Source: Lunularia cruciata
Taxonomy: Eukaryota; Streptophyta; Marchantiopsida; Lunulariales; Lunulariaceae
Direction of reading: 5' to 3'
NCBI GenBank assembly: GCA_948567375.1
Contig: OX419756.1
Span: 32,068,333-32,132,332 of the forward strand
DNA: 64,000 nt
Position 1 is the stretch's first letter; every line of letters begins with the position of its first letter. Under the pieces are notes generated by a model. The model was not told where the DNA came from. It saw only the letters and a program-made list of their open reading frames with translations, and ran no database searches. Below are positions 30,780 through 43,538 of this stretch, one piece after another. Position numbers and translations under genes: made by a program.

Positions 30780-30895
30780 AGCATAGATTACTCATTCTAA
30801 TGCCAATAGATCTTAGCCCCATTTTAATCTTGAATTTTATCATTGTATGGTTTAATGAAGTCTTCCCATAATTTTTGTTATCTTAGGTACTTCAC
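30780..30895 (+). mobile_element. AT-converted LINE tail
   Basis: CTTAGCCCCATTTTAATCTT followed by TGTATGGTTTAATGAAGTCT and TCCCATAATTTTTGTTATCT matches the family tail (TAGCCCCATTTTACC, GTACGGCTTGATGGGGTC), with nearly all changes C to T or G to A. Confidence 0.55.
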
Positions 30896-31184
30896 TTTTG
30901 AAGTCTAAGAATATCAAATTTAATTTAGTTTCAAGAAGGGTTCACATCTTAGTAGATAAGATAATTATTATACCAGTATACTGTGAGAATCTTGAGTATG
31001 AAAATAAGTTTAAACAAATTGATACAATTGTAGAAGTAGAGTATATGTGAGATAAACATTATTAAAACTTGGACTAAAATAAAATTGAAGATATCCACAG
31101 AATTCTTAAAAGCAGAGTATATTTGAAGATAAACATTTTCTCTTCTTTTTTTAATTGTTATCTCCCCTAATTGTTATCTCCCCT

Positions 31185-31242
31185 AAACTCTCCCATCCTT
31201 CTTTTTTCCTACGCGGTCGCCTTTTTTCTCCCTAATTGTTAC
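31185..31242 (+). mobile_element. Distal LINE tail fragment
   Basis: CTCCCATCCTTCTTTTTTCC then TACGCGGTCGCCTTTTTTCT is near-identical to the last 50 bases of the family tail, inside otherwise AT-rich DNA. A direct duplication TAATTGTTATCTCCCC precedes it (about 31154-31185). Confidence 0.65.
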
Positions 31243-33724
31243 CTTTTGACTTACTCCGGCGCTCATAATTAAAGCGAGTCAATTGTACGGGGAACCTGAA
31301 AGAGCTGCCATGTGTAAACTGGTCAATTTATGATCCTCCTAAATCATGTTGAAGACCGATCAAATCATCACTCCAATGCACCAAGTCGGTCAAAAACTTC
31401 GTTGGTGAGTAACCAAGGTTACTTAGAAGATCAACCGTTCCAAGCACGAATTCAACATGTAAGACTTTGAGATGTGTTTTCCCAAGAAAGAAACTCGCAA
31501 GAATCCAAAATATACACCTTCCTTGGCATATTTGTTTGACCTAATATGTTTAGTTTTGCCCATACTGTATACAGTATACTACATTTCACATGAATTTCCT
31601 TGCCCTCGAACACCTTGGTGTGTCTGAGCTTAGGAAAAGTAGTTTATGTATGGGTTGAGTATAGCAAGTGGAGTTCCATAGCAATCCGCATATTGGGGTC
31701 TACGATAAGAACGGCGAAAAACGTGTCTAAGGTCTTTGGCATCTTTAAAACTCATTATTACTTGGATCATGAAGCAACCATTTGTCAGCACTGAACGAAC
31801 CAATATCTCGAACTCTACAGAAAATGTGTCTTGACAAAACACGAGCTTCCAGGAGTCCAAATTACAAGGTCAATTGCTCACAACTAAAACAAGACTTCAT
31901 AAATTATTCAGGTGAACATGCTCAATATCGTGTGTAGCACTGTAGATAATAGTGCTCTCTGGGATATTATTGAAGGAAAAAAAAATCTTATCAACTTGGC
32001 AATGAATATCATTTTATATCTTGATCACGCCTTCACATACAAATACTGTCTACTTTATACCAAAATCATATATACTCCAAAATAGTATATTGAAGATAAA
32101 CCTAACCTTCCTAACTTGCCACCACAACACACTTTTTTTCTTTTTTCATGAGAATGAGATAAACCCTCGTCTGACATACCCAAGATAAAAGATCAGAAAG
32201 CAAACTTCATCAACAGATAATGAAGTGTCTAGAAAATCAAAGACTAACTGTTAAATGCAGCAGATATGTGAATTCCTGACAGGCCTTTTGGTTGGCACCT
32301 CTGATAATACCTGTTGTGGAATCCTGCAAGCTGAGATGGATAAATCTTACCACTGCTGCTATTCAGTACAGGGTATTATGGTCAATATCGCCTATGAGGT
32401 TTTACACTTTAATTGGGTAGTTCTTTACTCATGGAAAGCTTGCGTAGGTCATATATTAGGACACTTTTGGATGTCATACCTATGGATTCAACCCAATAAA
32501 AAGAAAGCTGCACATTCTTCCACCAAAAGGCAAGAAGGAAGCACTGTCAGACTCTCCACTATTTCTACACCATGTCGTTTTTTGCGGTTCACAACATCAT
32601 ATTATTGACATTGACATGCTAAGTATGCTTCTTGATAGCTCGTAATTGTTTTGGAATATACTTTTACCTTGTCTAGAAACAAGTACGGTAGTTTTGCTCT
32701 TATCCTTCACAAGGAAGATTGTCTCTCGTAATGTCATAGACAAGGACAAGTCAAATACCTATGGGTTGGAATATCATGCAAATATAGGTATTTCCTGCAA
32801 TATCCTTTTGACAATATGATGCAGAAAATTTGAGTAGCCTACCTCCGAGTTGGTGGAAAATGTATACCCTTGTGGATCCGAAAATGACACTAACCAAACC
32901 CGAGGCGCCAATATGATAGGTTGATAATGGGTTATCCGAGTTTACGATATCAACTTCTTAAATCTTATCTCAGTAACAATTAGCTATTTTTTGATCTCCT
33001 GCTTCTTTAAAAGAAATCAAACGTAAATATTGAATTATATACGTAGGCTTGCATAAATAAATAAACTTGTATATCAGCATGAAGATTCGTGCATAACATT
33101 TAAATGATGGAAGAAAGGCGTCAAAAAGAAAAACCTATTTTTTCCACCCTTAAACATTCCTGAACTAGAATATATGAAGAAAATTCAAATCACGATCTCA
33201 ATCCTTATCATCATTTTTGAATAGTTTGAATCAAAATGTCCCTAAATTCACGAGAGTAAATAAAAGACGATGTTTTATGGTTTCGTCCCCATGTCTAAAA
33301 CTAGACTTATATCTAGAAAAATTAGGACCCAAGATATCAAAGAACACCATTCACTATAATGCAATGACGTACCAATCTATACCTCCATGTACATTCTGAA
33401 TGAATTCCCATACACTTTCGTTGAATGAATCGACATAATATTCGAATCTTTCTAGGCAATACTTAATGAAAATCTTGAGGTAAATTCTTTACTAATTTAC
33501 GAATTCCAGTCCTTTCCTCCATAGCCTCAAAAACCATAAAGTCTGCTCGAGAGTCTAACAGACCACAAACGTACTCGCTTCATCAACTGACTTCCGGTCA
33601 AAGTATTTCCTTGCAACCAAACAATTAGTCATTGCCTTGGTCTCTCCTTATTTTAAGCCTTGCTCCCTACGTGCCAAGACCATCCCATAAGTCTTTCCCA
33701 ATGATCTTTGCCTTAGAAGTCTTC

Positions 33725-35345
33725 CTCACCTTGAGCTTCTAAAGGGGTGTATCATATCTACATATGGACTACGTGTTCATGGAGTGCCAATAAGATCCGA
33801 GGATTTTATCACATGCTTCTTAGACGTTGCCCTTGTAGAGTATGTTCTCCATGTGGATGACCTTCCGTTACTAGGAGATCCACAAGTGACATTTGGTATA
33901 CTCTCCTCTAGTATTGCTTGTCGGCCATCCTACCTCATCCGTATACTTCCTCCCTCCTTGTTCTTCCTATCACGTTTGAGAACCTTTGATAGAAGGATTA
34001 TGGGAGTCTTTGGTGATATTATTGGACTAGAAAAATATTTGATGTATGATAGGGGATTTGGCACATAGACAAACAACATCTGCAGATCTCGTGTGGAGGG
34101 GTTGGCTTGCTATCTATGGAGTAGATTTCACTTATAGCATTTTTGTGTAGTTGTGCTCTCTCGGCACCCCTACTTTCCTCTTGTTTTGTGGTTGTTAATA
34201 GGCCGGTCTTGGAGACTTATGTGATAAAGGTGGAAGAGTGATCCTTTTCTCTCTAGATGTTATTGCGGCAAATGAGAGATAGTCTATCCCCATGGGCATG
34301 AGAGTACTTTTGATCTTGTGCTTCACTATAGTCCGATTGGACTAGAGGTTTACAGTCTTCCTTGATGGAGCAATAGTGTGAGCATATGCTACATTCTCTC
34401 TTAGTTGACTCATCTATTCCTCATGCTACTAGAGCACGTCTTTGCTCTTGCTCCGGCAAGGATGTAAGCTCTTGCATCCTAGCTCGACCATGCATTAGGG
34501 TAGTCCGACTCACACTAGCTACTTTCTCTACAGCGATGAGGTCTTGCTTAGGTTTGGTCCATCCATCTACATCTTCATTACTCACTTGTGAGTGTGGTTC
34601 TACACTAGATGCAACAGCGGTCCATATGACACAGTGTCCTTTTGGAAGACAGAGGATAGCTACCCATGATGCTATTGGGGACATAGTGTTTGTTATGGCA
34701 CGAGAGAGTGGATACTTGGCTTGGAGGGAGCTTTTGTATGCTTTGCAGACAACATGTGTCAGGATAGACTTATAAGTCCGAGATGATCAGGTGATAGTAG
34801 CAGAGGTCGTGATTACAGACCCTATGCAAGATACAATTTTGGAGGGAGTGATTATCCATCCCCTTGGATGGGCGGCAAGCGCAGCAGTAGGTCGCAAGGT
34901 CTCCACATATAGGGGCATGCAGCGATATCACCTCTTTATTCCGCTAACCTTGGAGTTATATGGAGCGATGGACATGACATTCGACACATTTGTCATGGAG
35001 TGCACGAGAGCTTATCATGTTAGGCGCAAGGGGGTACCACTCTCACTCTCATACTTTGTAGCACAGTTAAGACAATGTGTGTCCATTGCTCTACAGAGTG
35101 CAGTGGCTGGTGCAATCCAGAGGAGAGCAATCACACTAGGTGATTCTTCTTCGCATGCTCCAGATGTTTGTAGACCACAGGACTTGCATAGCTCTTATAT
35201 CTTAGGTGCAGTGGGGGCAGATATCTCGTATGGACTCTGTTGGTGCTTAACCCCATTTACCTTTTCCATCTCTCCCTTGTACTGCTTGATAGGGTCTTCC
35301 CATCCTTCATTTGTTGTACAATGCGTCCTTTTTCCTGATAATAAC
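33725..35345 (+). mobile_element. 5'-truncated LINE copy
   Basis: Same family as 36775-40575. Similarity begins in the C-terminal part of the RT (CACCTTGAGCTTCTA, near 33735) and runs to a tail ending near 35345. The segment 33784-34068 encodes VEYVLHVDDLPLLGDPQV and FDRRIMGVFGDII. The segment 34386-34775 carries the knuckle CECGSTLDATAVHMTQC. The segment 34791-35396 encodes the nuclease block (VVITDP, KVSTYRGMQRYHLF, FDTFVMEC). Frames are broken between blocks. Everything upstream of the RT thumb is absent, the usual 5' truncation of target-primed insertion. Confidence 0.8.
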
Positions 35346-36774
35346 TGGAAAACATCTCCTGGTTTAACGTCCTTTTCTCTCGTGGAAAGTGCATAACAAA
35401 CACTTTCCTTGCTTGGAGATAAAACTCTTTGGCCAAATTCTCTGTCACCACGGACGTTGTATTCTTCCCCCGCATCGTAGGCGCTGTCAGCTAACACCCG
35501 TCTGCAGATAACAAAGAAAGCTCGAGCAGAACATGTGTCGTTTCAATCCGAGTACTCAACACCTTTACTGTCATGATGCTAAGGCAGACTGAGAAGAGAA
35601 GAAAGAACATGAGCTCGAGGCAAGGCCTTCAACCTGCCAGAGAGCGACGTAACCGACCCCTTGAAGCCTGCCTTGACAGGGCGGTGCGAATCCTATGTGG
35701 CAATGAATTTCACAAACACGATCATTTAACACACAACAACATTAGTTGCCAGCACGAACTCACACTATGCCAACTAAAACGCGCGGATGCCGCTTCCTAA
35801 GACGTGTCACATGGCCGTTTGCTAACTTGGCAGGTCAGTTAAAGTTTTCTCTGTCAATCTGCTCACATATTCCCAAGTAGTAAACTGGCAGCATATTTGG
35901 TTCACTTGTGGATTCAGATACGTTGTTCTTTCAGTTGTTCTTTCAGATCTGACTGTACTGTAGCAATCTATATGTAGCCGAATCTGAGGCGAGCAACACT
36001 TTGCATGGTGTCTCCTCGCTTTGTCTTAGTGAACTGCCTCTGCCTATTGTAGACAGATGTTCATTGGCATGGTGGGCTGTGGTTTGAGACTCTGGTTACA
36101 TTGATATAATTAATGAAGCTGATCAGACCTGTGCCAGTGCAGTCCTGACGACGAGAGTCATCCAAATGCCTAGGATAAACTAATGATAGTGGTAACCACA
36201 AAGGGGCAATCTCTGTTCATACCGCACAAGAAAATGCTGCTCACGGTCGTAGAATGGAATCTTCTTTACTGGCTTTGATGTAGTCATCCCATCATTCCTT
36301 TTGCCTTTTGATGTGCGTCGCTTTACTACGATGATAGAGTTCTTGTAGAGTTTTGTTATCTGCACGATCGTGGTCCCACTCATACTGCGATTAGAAACTT
36401 GGAAATCCATTTTTAATCTCCTCATGAAACTCCGTACCCTGTAATATCGAATAGATTACACGGTAATCTGAATATACGGTGTTTCAGCTCTGTTGCTTTA
36501 GGCGGAGTAGTTGAATGTATATGGACTTGAATTCCATGAAAACTACAAGATCTCGTAAATTTTTTCGAGAAGAGTTCATGGACATCAAAGGATCTCATAT
36601 CAACTTTTGGTTATAGGGATGCAGAGGGTTTACGGTTCAATGAAAAGAGTTTAGAAGTTTCCAGAAGAACTATATATGTGTTTTATGGAGTCTCAAAAGA
36701 TAAGTCATCGTTATCGCTTACCCCCTACTTCTAGCAAGAGAGATCTTCCACTAGAAGTCTATTTAGACCACTTT
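35346..36774. other. Unassigned DNA between two LINE copies
   Basis: Between the end of the 33725 copy and the start of the 36775 copy. 35350-35500 (-) holds overlapping short ORFs that run into the LINE tail and are not trusted. 36180-36425 (-) is an 81-codon ORF rich in Lys/Arg with no known match. Confidence 0.35.
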
Positions 36775-37233
36775 ACTGCGGGAGAGTGTGGAGACAGGAG
36801 AGGAGAACGAGAGATGTGAGACAATATCTGTAATTTCTGAGTGCTCTCTAGCATGTAGCATTCTAGTGAATAGTCTATTCTCTTTGTTTTTCAATTTCTG
36901 TTCCATTGGCACCTAGATCGAAGACTATGGAAAATGGAATAGAAAGTTATGAAGATTTTTAGTTTTTTAGGGTTTAGAGTGATCATTATACATTAAGAGT
37001 GATGGGTCTGGGATTTTCATTTCCAATCTCTTGGTTTTCATGATTAAGTTCCATGAGAATTTAGTTTGAAAATTTTGGAGATGGAAATTGAAAGTTATGA
37101 GAGTTTATAGATTTTAGGGTTTGGAGAGATTGTTTTCTTATGTGAGTTAGGATGTGAGGGGTTGTGGTTTTGCAAATATGGGGAGATATGGAGAGTAACA
37201 TCATGTGTTACTATCATTATTCTTGTGTTAGCC

Positions 37234-37983
37234 ATGGCTACACCTTCCCATGTGGGGTCGCCTAGAGCGGGTCGAGATACACCATGCCCGGTGTGTCACC
37301 AACGCTTTACCTTGCAAGGGGTAAAGACCCATGTGTGAAAGGATGCACAAGGACTATGATCGGACCACTTGGGATGTCCACGTGAGACGAGTGACCACAT
37401 CGACAACAATGACACTCGGGATTATGCGCGCTTCTTCTATACCTTTGTTGATCGTTCCAAGGATACCAATTGAGCCGTGGGAGTGGTTAGCTTCTCAGGT
37501 AGGTTGCATTTTGGGGTTATTTGAGACTAGTTTTCCATGTCCACGTCTATTCCATAGGCTACCCCGCACACTCCATGATGAGTCTAGACAGGCTTTTTGC
37601 CTACCACTGGACCGTATGATGATCCCTCGGACGAGTGAGCACATGATCCCTTGGACGAGTGAGCATGGTTCATATTCCTCTTACTCCCTCGATGGTGTCT
37701 TTGTTATGCTAGAGGGGGATGTGCGGGGCATAGAGAGGTGGTTGCTAGATTTTGTCGATTCTGAGTGGGGGATTGGGCAACCCTTCAGGAGGAGTCTGTT
37801 AGGGCTACACGATTTAGGAGACAGGCATTGACACAAGATACCATAGATTCCACTCAATTACGAATATGTAAGACATTGGGTCAGGCGGGAGAGTTTAGTA
37901 GAGTAGCACAAGCGCTACACCCTTTGTCTATAACAAGTCCTACTGATGAGACCATCTCTTCCTACGCTCACTACATCCTATAG
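37234..37983 (+). pseudogene. LINE ORF N-terminus with C2H2 zinc finger, broken
   Basis: Begins MATPSHVGSPRAGRDTPCPV. The finger runs C-P-V-C, then F and L, then H, with a second H (CERMH) only after a frameshift near 37333. The frame from 37331 to 37831 and the next from 37765 to 37983 continue the same ancestral protein, so at least two indels have occurred. An N-terminal CCHH finger before the reverse transcriptase is typical of R2-superfamily elements, where it helps bind the target DNA. Binding here is inference. Confidence 0.6.
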
Positions 37984-38048
37984 TAGTAGAAGGACTACCA
38001 CCAAAGGTCTTAGATTATCAGCCTGAGAAGCCTTTATGTCTTGATAGG

Positions 38049-39305
38049 TTGCTATTTGCACAAGCATTGTGCACTGCCCCTTGCTTTTCCTCAGGAGGCT
38101 TGTTAGGGATGGTTTATGAGCACCTTAGAGATTACTTCCAAGCGGATGATCCTTCTAGTGGTTTTACCGAGTTGTTTCAAGTGGCTGCAGCAGTAGCGAG
38201 AAGAGACATTCCTATGTCTGTTAGTCGGGTGTTAGGTGCTAGTCAACTTCTCGTGATGGAGAAGGACACGAGAGGCATTAGACCGATTGCTATTGGAGAG
38301 ATCTTTTTGCATTTGGTCAATTGTACCATTGTCCTTCGGCATCGTTCTCACTTTCAACAACACCTTAGTCCACATCAGTTTGGAGTAGCTACACTTGGAG
38401 GAAGTGAGGCTATATCTCTAGGCATTAGAGCACTCCTAGATATCCATCCGGAGTGGGTCGTCCTACAGGTGGATGTTGAGAACGCTTTTAATAGCGTCTT
38501 ACATGCATCTATCTTTAGAGAGCTTAGGGAGGTTGGTGGATCCTTGGCGAGTCTCATTCCTTTTGTGCATTCTTTTTATGGCTCTCATGCTTCCCTTTAA
38601 TACCAGCATGGTGGTTCACAGGAGGGAGTCACCGTCTTGGAGTCAGCTATTGGTACACGTCAAGGAGATCCTTTGGGAGGGCCCTTATTTGCCATAGCTC
38701 ACTTTAGAGCTCTCCTATCTACTACTTTGGCCATGTCAGGTTGTGTATTTCCCTCCTTGGCAGATGATACACACATCGTAGGCCCTATAGATCAGATTAG
38801 GCAGGCCTTTGACTACTTGACTACTGAGCTACATCTAGTAGGCTTGAGAGTCAAGGTGTCAAAGTGTAGGGCATGGTCCCCTTTAGTTATCCCTCCACAC
38901 CTTGAGCTTCTAGAGGGCTGTATCACATCCACAGATGGACTTCGTGTTCTTGGAGTGCTAGTAGGATCGGAGGATTTTGTCACACGCTTCTTTGACGCTA
39001 CTCTTGCAGAGGATGTTCTCCATGTGGATGACCTTCCATTACTAGGAGATTCGCAGGTGGCATTTGGTATACTCTCTTCCAGTATTGCTCGTCGACCATC
39101 CTACCTTATCCGTACAGTTCCTCCCTCATCGTCCTTCCTATCATGTCTGAGAGCATTTGATAGGAGGATTATGGGAGTCTTTGGTGATATTATTAGACCA
39201 GGGACTTTTGAGTTTATGACAGGGGATTTGGCACATAGACAGACGGCTCTACCGATCTCATATGGTGGGGTTGGCTTGCTTTCTATGGAGGAGATGCCAC
39301 TATAG
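38049..39305 (+). pseudogene. LINE reverse transcriptase domain with one internal stop
   Basis: Reverse transcriptase of the non-LTR type. Visible blocks are RGIRPIAIGE, HQFGVATLGGSEA, motif A LQVDVENAFNSV (catalytic Asp codon 38472-38474), motif B GTRQGDPLGGPLFA and motif C LADDTHIVG (the ADD codons at 38760-38768). One in-frame TAA at 38598-38600 interrupts the frame between motifs A and B; the same frame resumes and the next ATG is at 38637. All three catalytic aspartates survive. The protein continues in broken frames upstream (finger) and downstream (knuckle and nuclease). Confidence 0.85.
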
Positions 39306-39689
39306 TGTTTTTGGGTAGTTGGGTTCTCTTGGCACCCCTACTTTCCTCTCATTTTGTGGTTGCTGATAGGCCGGTTTTGGAGACTTATGTGACAGAGGTG
39401 GAGTGAGGATCCTTTTCTCTCTAGGTGTTATTGCGGTAGATGAGAGATAGTCTATCCCCACGAGCACGAGAGGATTTTCCATCTTTTGCTTCACTATCGT
39501 CAGATTGGACTAGAGGTTTATAGTGTTCCTTGATGGAGCAATAGTGTGAGCATACGCTACATTCTCTCTTAGTTGACTCATCCATTCCTGATGCTACTAG
39601 AGCACATCTTCGCTCTTGCTCCGGAAAGGGTGCATGCTCTTGGATCCGAGCTCGACCGTGCATTAGAGCTTTTCGACTCGCACCAACTA

Positions 39690-40410
39690 CTTTCTCTACA
39701 GCAATGAGTTTTCGCCTAGGTTTGGTCCACCCATCTGCATCTTCATTACTCACTTGTGAGTGTGGTTTTACACTAGATGCAACAGCGGTCCACATGACAC
39801 AATGTCCTTTTGGAGGACAGAGGATAGCTACCCATGATGCCATTAGAAACATAGTGTTTTCTATGGCATGAGAGAGTGGATACTTGGCTTGGAGGGAGCG
39901 TTTGTATGCTTTGCAGATGACACGCGTCAGGGAAGACTTATACTTGGTCCGAGATGATCAGGTGACAGTAACAGATGTCGTGGTTACGGACCCTACACGG
40001 GATACAGTTTCGGAGGGAGTGATTACCCATCCCCTTGGATGGGCGGCGAGTGCAGCAGCAGGTTGCAAGGTCTCCAAGTATAGGGGCATGCAGCGAGGTC
40101 ACCTCTTTGTTCCTCTAGCCTTGGAGTTATATGGAGTGATGGACACGGCATTTGACACATTTGTCAGGGAGTGCTCAAGAGCTTATCATGTTAGGCGTCA
40201 GGAGGTACCACTCTCACTCTCATACTTTGTATCATATTTCAGACAGCGTGTGTCGATTGCTCTACAGAGGGCAATGGCTGGTGCAATCCATAGGAGAGCA
40301 ATTACATTAGGTGATGTTTCTTCGGATGCTCCAGTTGTGTGTAGACCGTACAACTTGCATAGCTCGGATATCTTAGGTGCGGTAGGGCAGATTTCTCATA
40401 TAGACTCTAT
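39690..40410 (+). pseudogene. LINE C-terminal knuckle and restriction-like endonuclease
   Basis: After the RT, CECGFTLDATAVHMTQC (39755-39805) gives a C-x-C-x9-H-x3-C knuckle, followed by QRIATHDAI and then a block with DVVVTDP, KVSKY, GHLFVPLALELYG and FRQRVSIALQRAMAGAIHRR. The order knuckle, D-V-x-V, K-x2-K-Y, then a late acidic residue matches the restriction-like endonuclease module of R2-superfamily LINEs, not the N-terminal APE nuclease of plant L1 or RTE elements. A frameshift and stop separate it from the RT. The nuclease assignment is by pattern only. Confidence 0.6.
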
Positions 40411-40575
40411 TGAGTCTTTTTTTCCTCTCCCTTGTACGGTTGATGAGGTTTTCACATCCTTTGTTTTTCCTACGCGGTCGTCTTTTTCTCCTTACTCGTT
40501 ACCTATTTTGCCTCAGCGTTGTACGGCTTGATGGGGTCTTCCCATCTTTTGCGTTTTATACGCGGTCGCCATGTC
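40375..40575 (+). repeat. Duplicated LINE 3' tail
   Basis: The family tail, ending in TACGCGGTCGCC plus a T-rich run, occurs twice in a row: about 40420-40490 and about 40505-40572. The second unit keeps the GATGGGGTCTTCCCATC hairpin; the first has lost it by substitutions. The upstream GGGGCTTAGCCCC hairpin of other copies is missing here. Confidence 0.65.
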
Positions 40576-43528
40576 CCCCTTTACTCACAGATATATAACA
40601 TTTTATGCACATAGTAAGACTGTACCACAACAAACCCGTGTATTACTTCCCTCTTGCATCTCTCTATCACTCGAAATAAACCAGATTCTGTAGGAAGGGT
40701 TATTTGGTAAAATATTGCAGTATATTCATGGTTCGAATTAGATAGAATAAAGGACAAAAACCTATATTGATATTTCTTTTTAAAGATTATTATAAATTTT
40801 GCCAGTGATTAGATCACAAACTGTTTTCAGATACATGTCAAGATGTAAACCTTTTTCTGGATGCTTTGTTCTCTAGCTCAAATATTAAACGACTTCAAAC
40901 AAATTACATACAAGGTACTTGGTGAAACCATTTGAATCAACAACATTGGCTACCTAGAGGATGTCTTAAATAGACACATAGACCATTGTACATACCTAGA
41001 GGTTTGACATACAGATGGTACAGAGTAGTTTACATGGCCTACGAATATACACGTACCGTACGGTATCACTCAGACCTGGGTCTACTCTATTTCACTCTCC
41101 TCTAGGCCGTAAAGTAGGGAATCTAGTCATCGAGATATCATTTTGCCGTAGTGACGGCGATTGTGGTGAAGGTACCGTACCGAGCTTTCTACTTTGAATA
41201 CGACAGAAATCCAATTAAGTTCCTTGTTGTGAATCTTGTCAAACTTCACCCACAGAATTCCTCGCTAAGTCATTTTAACAATTTTGGTTGAAGTTACGAC
41301 TAAATATCCTCCCTCTCTATGTCAATGTCTCGCAAGATTGCATTAAATTACTGATTAAAATTACTTTGTCTCAAGATCCAAATCCACATTAATCACGCAG
41401 TGTCAGATGCACACTCTTTTGGCTTAGCTTTGTAGGTATGTATTTTGGAGGTGGTAAATTCTCTAGATTAATTAGCACAACATAATCGTGTGGTGTTTTG
41501 GTGATAGGAAATCGGTAGCGCAGGCTAAAACAAGAGCTTAGAGAATGAGATAATATACTTACGTGAGATAATATACTTACTTCACGTGGCAAAGACTTGT
41601 TGCAGAAGCACTATTCTAGACTTTCTTGATGGGACAAAAGATGATAATGCTTCTCCAGAAAGTTAAAGCAATGATGTTACATATTGAGCGATGTTACTAA
41701 CGTCCAAATTATCACTCGTATTTTTTTAGATTAGGTTCATGTAGAAAGCTAAGAAAATGAGCAGAGAAATAGGTCTTAGGACATGTTTTCCTGCTGATTC
41801 TGAGCAGTTTGTTGGTCTAGAATAACTCATGAAGAATACATATGAATCATCGGTCTATAAGTTCATCTTTATGATTTTTAGGCATCACATTTTTCAAACA
41901 TGTTTCTCTGTACTCACTTGATTCTTGAAAGGTATCACGCCAAGGCGTTCGTTTGTATAATCAAATAAAGAGCAATTCGAAATTAAGTCTAATGCTATTA
42001 ATTAGCTCCACACTATGATGGAATCACAACCAAAGCTGCTCTATATATCACTCCTTACAAGTACTCTGCAACTTACAAAACTACGATTAATCTAGCAGAC
42101 TAGATTGTTCATGGTAGGTACAATAATACCCTTGTGACTACAGCCTTAGTCTTCTATTAGTATTTGGTAAAGTATTAAAATACATTATATTGTAGATCCA
42201 GGAAGGCAAAGTGTATAATCCGGATATTGACTCGCTCGAGCCCCAAAGTTTGAAAATACTCACTCAAGGCCAAAGGTTGACGTGGCTTGGTTACAAGCTG
42301 GTGTGGCATTGCTTTGCGTGCAAAGGCTTGCCACATATCTGATGGAAGAGCGTCACACAGCAACAGAGCCGCTCATGTAAAAGAGAGTCAACCAAGAAAT
42401 AGAGTAGTGAATTTTTCCAGTCCACCAATATTATTTATTGTGTCCAATTTTTTTATTTATAGTTTTGTCCTCTATATTAAATTTTTCTCATCAGGAAATA
42501 TCGAAGTAGAGAGTGTTTTTTCTAATTCTTTTCTGTAAGATATCATTGCATGCTTTATATTTAATATATTATTCTACTTGATTTAGGATTTGTATTCTGA
42601 ATTTGGTTTCTGTATAAAATATTTGATCCTTTATTTAATCTACTAAGTGATCTTGAAAACTCTTATCTCTCATTTATGATTATATATGTTAAAAGAGAAA
42701 TATAAGAGAACCTACCGAAACAAGAACAGAAAAAAAAATTAAGCTAAAAAAGTGTATATTGATATTTTGGATGAATATGCTTGAAATGATGGTGTTCAAA
42801 ACAACACAAGTGGCACTACACTAGTAAAACTAAAACATTAGAGGGCGAAGACATTGATCCACCCACCGTACATGGAGCCATGTCAACGTATTAGAGGAGC
42901 GGAATTTCAAATCCATGTCATCACACATATAGCGATGCCCACATCGGAGTGAGTTAGGCTAAATGGCATATTAGGAGGGTTTACTTGAGGCCGTAACTGA
43001 TACGAAGTTGAAGGAACAGATAAAGACTTAACCGACCCCAAGTACAACGTGGTCTGACATGGCACCCGTGGGTATAGTTGGCATGTGGATATATTCATGC
43101 TGCTAACCAATGTTTTTTGTGTTTCAAATGGTCGTGTATTGTGAAAACCATGCCACATAGGATTGACGTGCCCAGGGGTTAAGTCTTCTTGGCAACTTTG
43201 GTATGGGCCAACTCGGAGCGCCAAATATGGGGGTCGATGAATTGTGCATCTGTGGAAGGGATGATGCACTTGAGGGAATCACCGCATCTCGTTTAAGTAC
43301 ACACCCTGTGATGGTGGGTGTGCCTCACGTATGGAAGTTTCTCCAAAATGGAATCAACGAGGGTCATGGAAACATGTCCTTCGAAGACCACGAACTCCTT
43401 AGTGCCTCCGAGATGCACGAATTCAGCGTACTGTACTGTACATTATTCTCTGGGGGAGAAGAATTTGGACAAAGAACAGACAAATCTATCGTCAAGACGA
43501 CTCAAAGGAATTGATAGACCTAGATACT
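40576..43528. other. Unassigned AT-rich intergenic DNA
   Basis: No gene recognised. Short palindromic words (ACCGTACGGT near 41050) and AT-rich stretches only. Confidence 0.4.
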
Positions 43529-43538
43529 TAATGAGAGT

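Larger units (their letters stand above)
26601..33724. other. AT-rich repeat graveyard
   Basis: Seven kilobases of markedly AT-rich DNA without a credible gene, holding the decayed LINE pieces listed at 27985, 30780 and 31185. The ORF at 32255-32608 (117 codons) is not recognised. Near 33560-33720 the minus strand reads IIGKDLWDGLGT-like words that could be an old L1-type fragment, too weak to call. Confidence 0.5.
36775..40575 (+). mobile_element. Longest LINE copy, RLE-type non-LTR retrotransposon
   Basis: The most complete member of the family that dominates this window. In order it has a 5' leader (about 36775-37233), an ATG at 37234 opening an N-terminal C2H2 finger, a reverse transcriptase (38049-39305), a CxC..H..C knuckle (39755-39805), an R2-like restriction-type endonuclease region (about 39950-40370) and a structured 3' tail (40375-40575). 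The reading frame is broken by several frameshifts and stops, so the copy is dead. The leader and start are shared with the fragment at 52560-53090; the 3' half is shared with 33725-35345, 8155-9575 and 51370-52490. No poly(A) tail is seen. The exact 5' end was inferred only from where similarity to the 52560 copy fades. Confidence 0.8.

Noticed and set aside
26601-33724. Organellar DNA insertion as the cause of AT richness
   Set aside because: No plastid or mitochondrial gene, rRNA or tRNA is recognisable, and decayed LINE landmarks explain part of it.
35195-35497. 100-codon minus-strand ORF joining unknown sequence to the LINE tail
   Set aside because: Half of it is antisense LINE tail; the remainder has competing frames and no known motif.
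39421-39852. 143-codon minus-strand ORF
   Set aside because: Antisense of the LINE knuckle region, which is the conserved strand in all copies.
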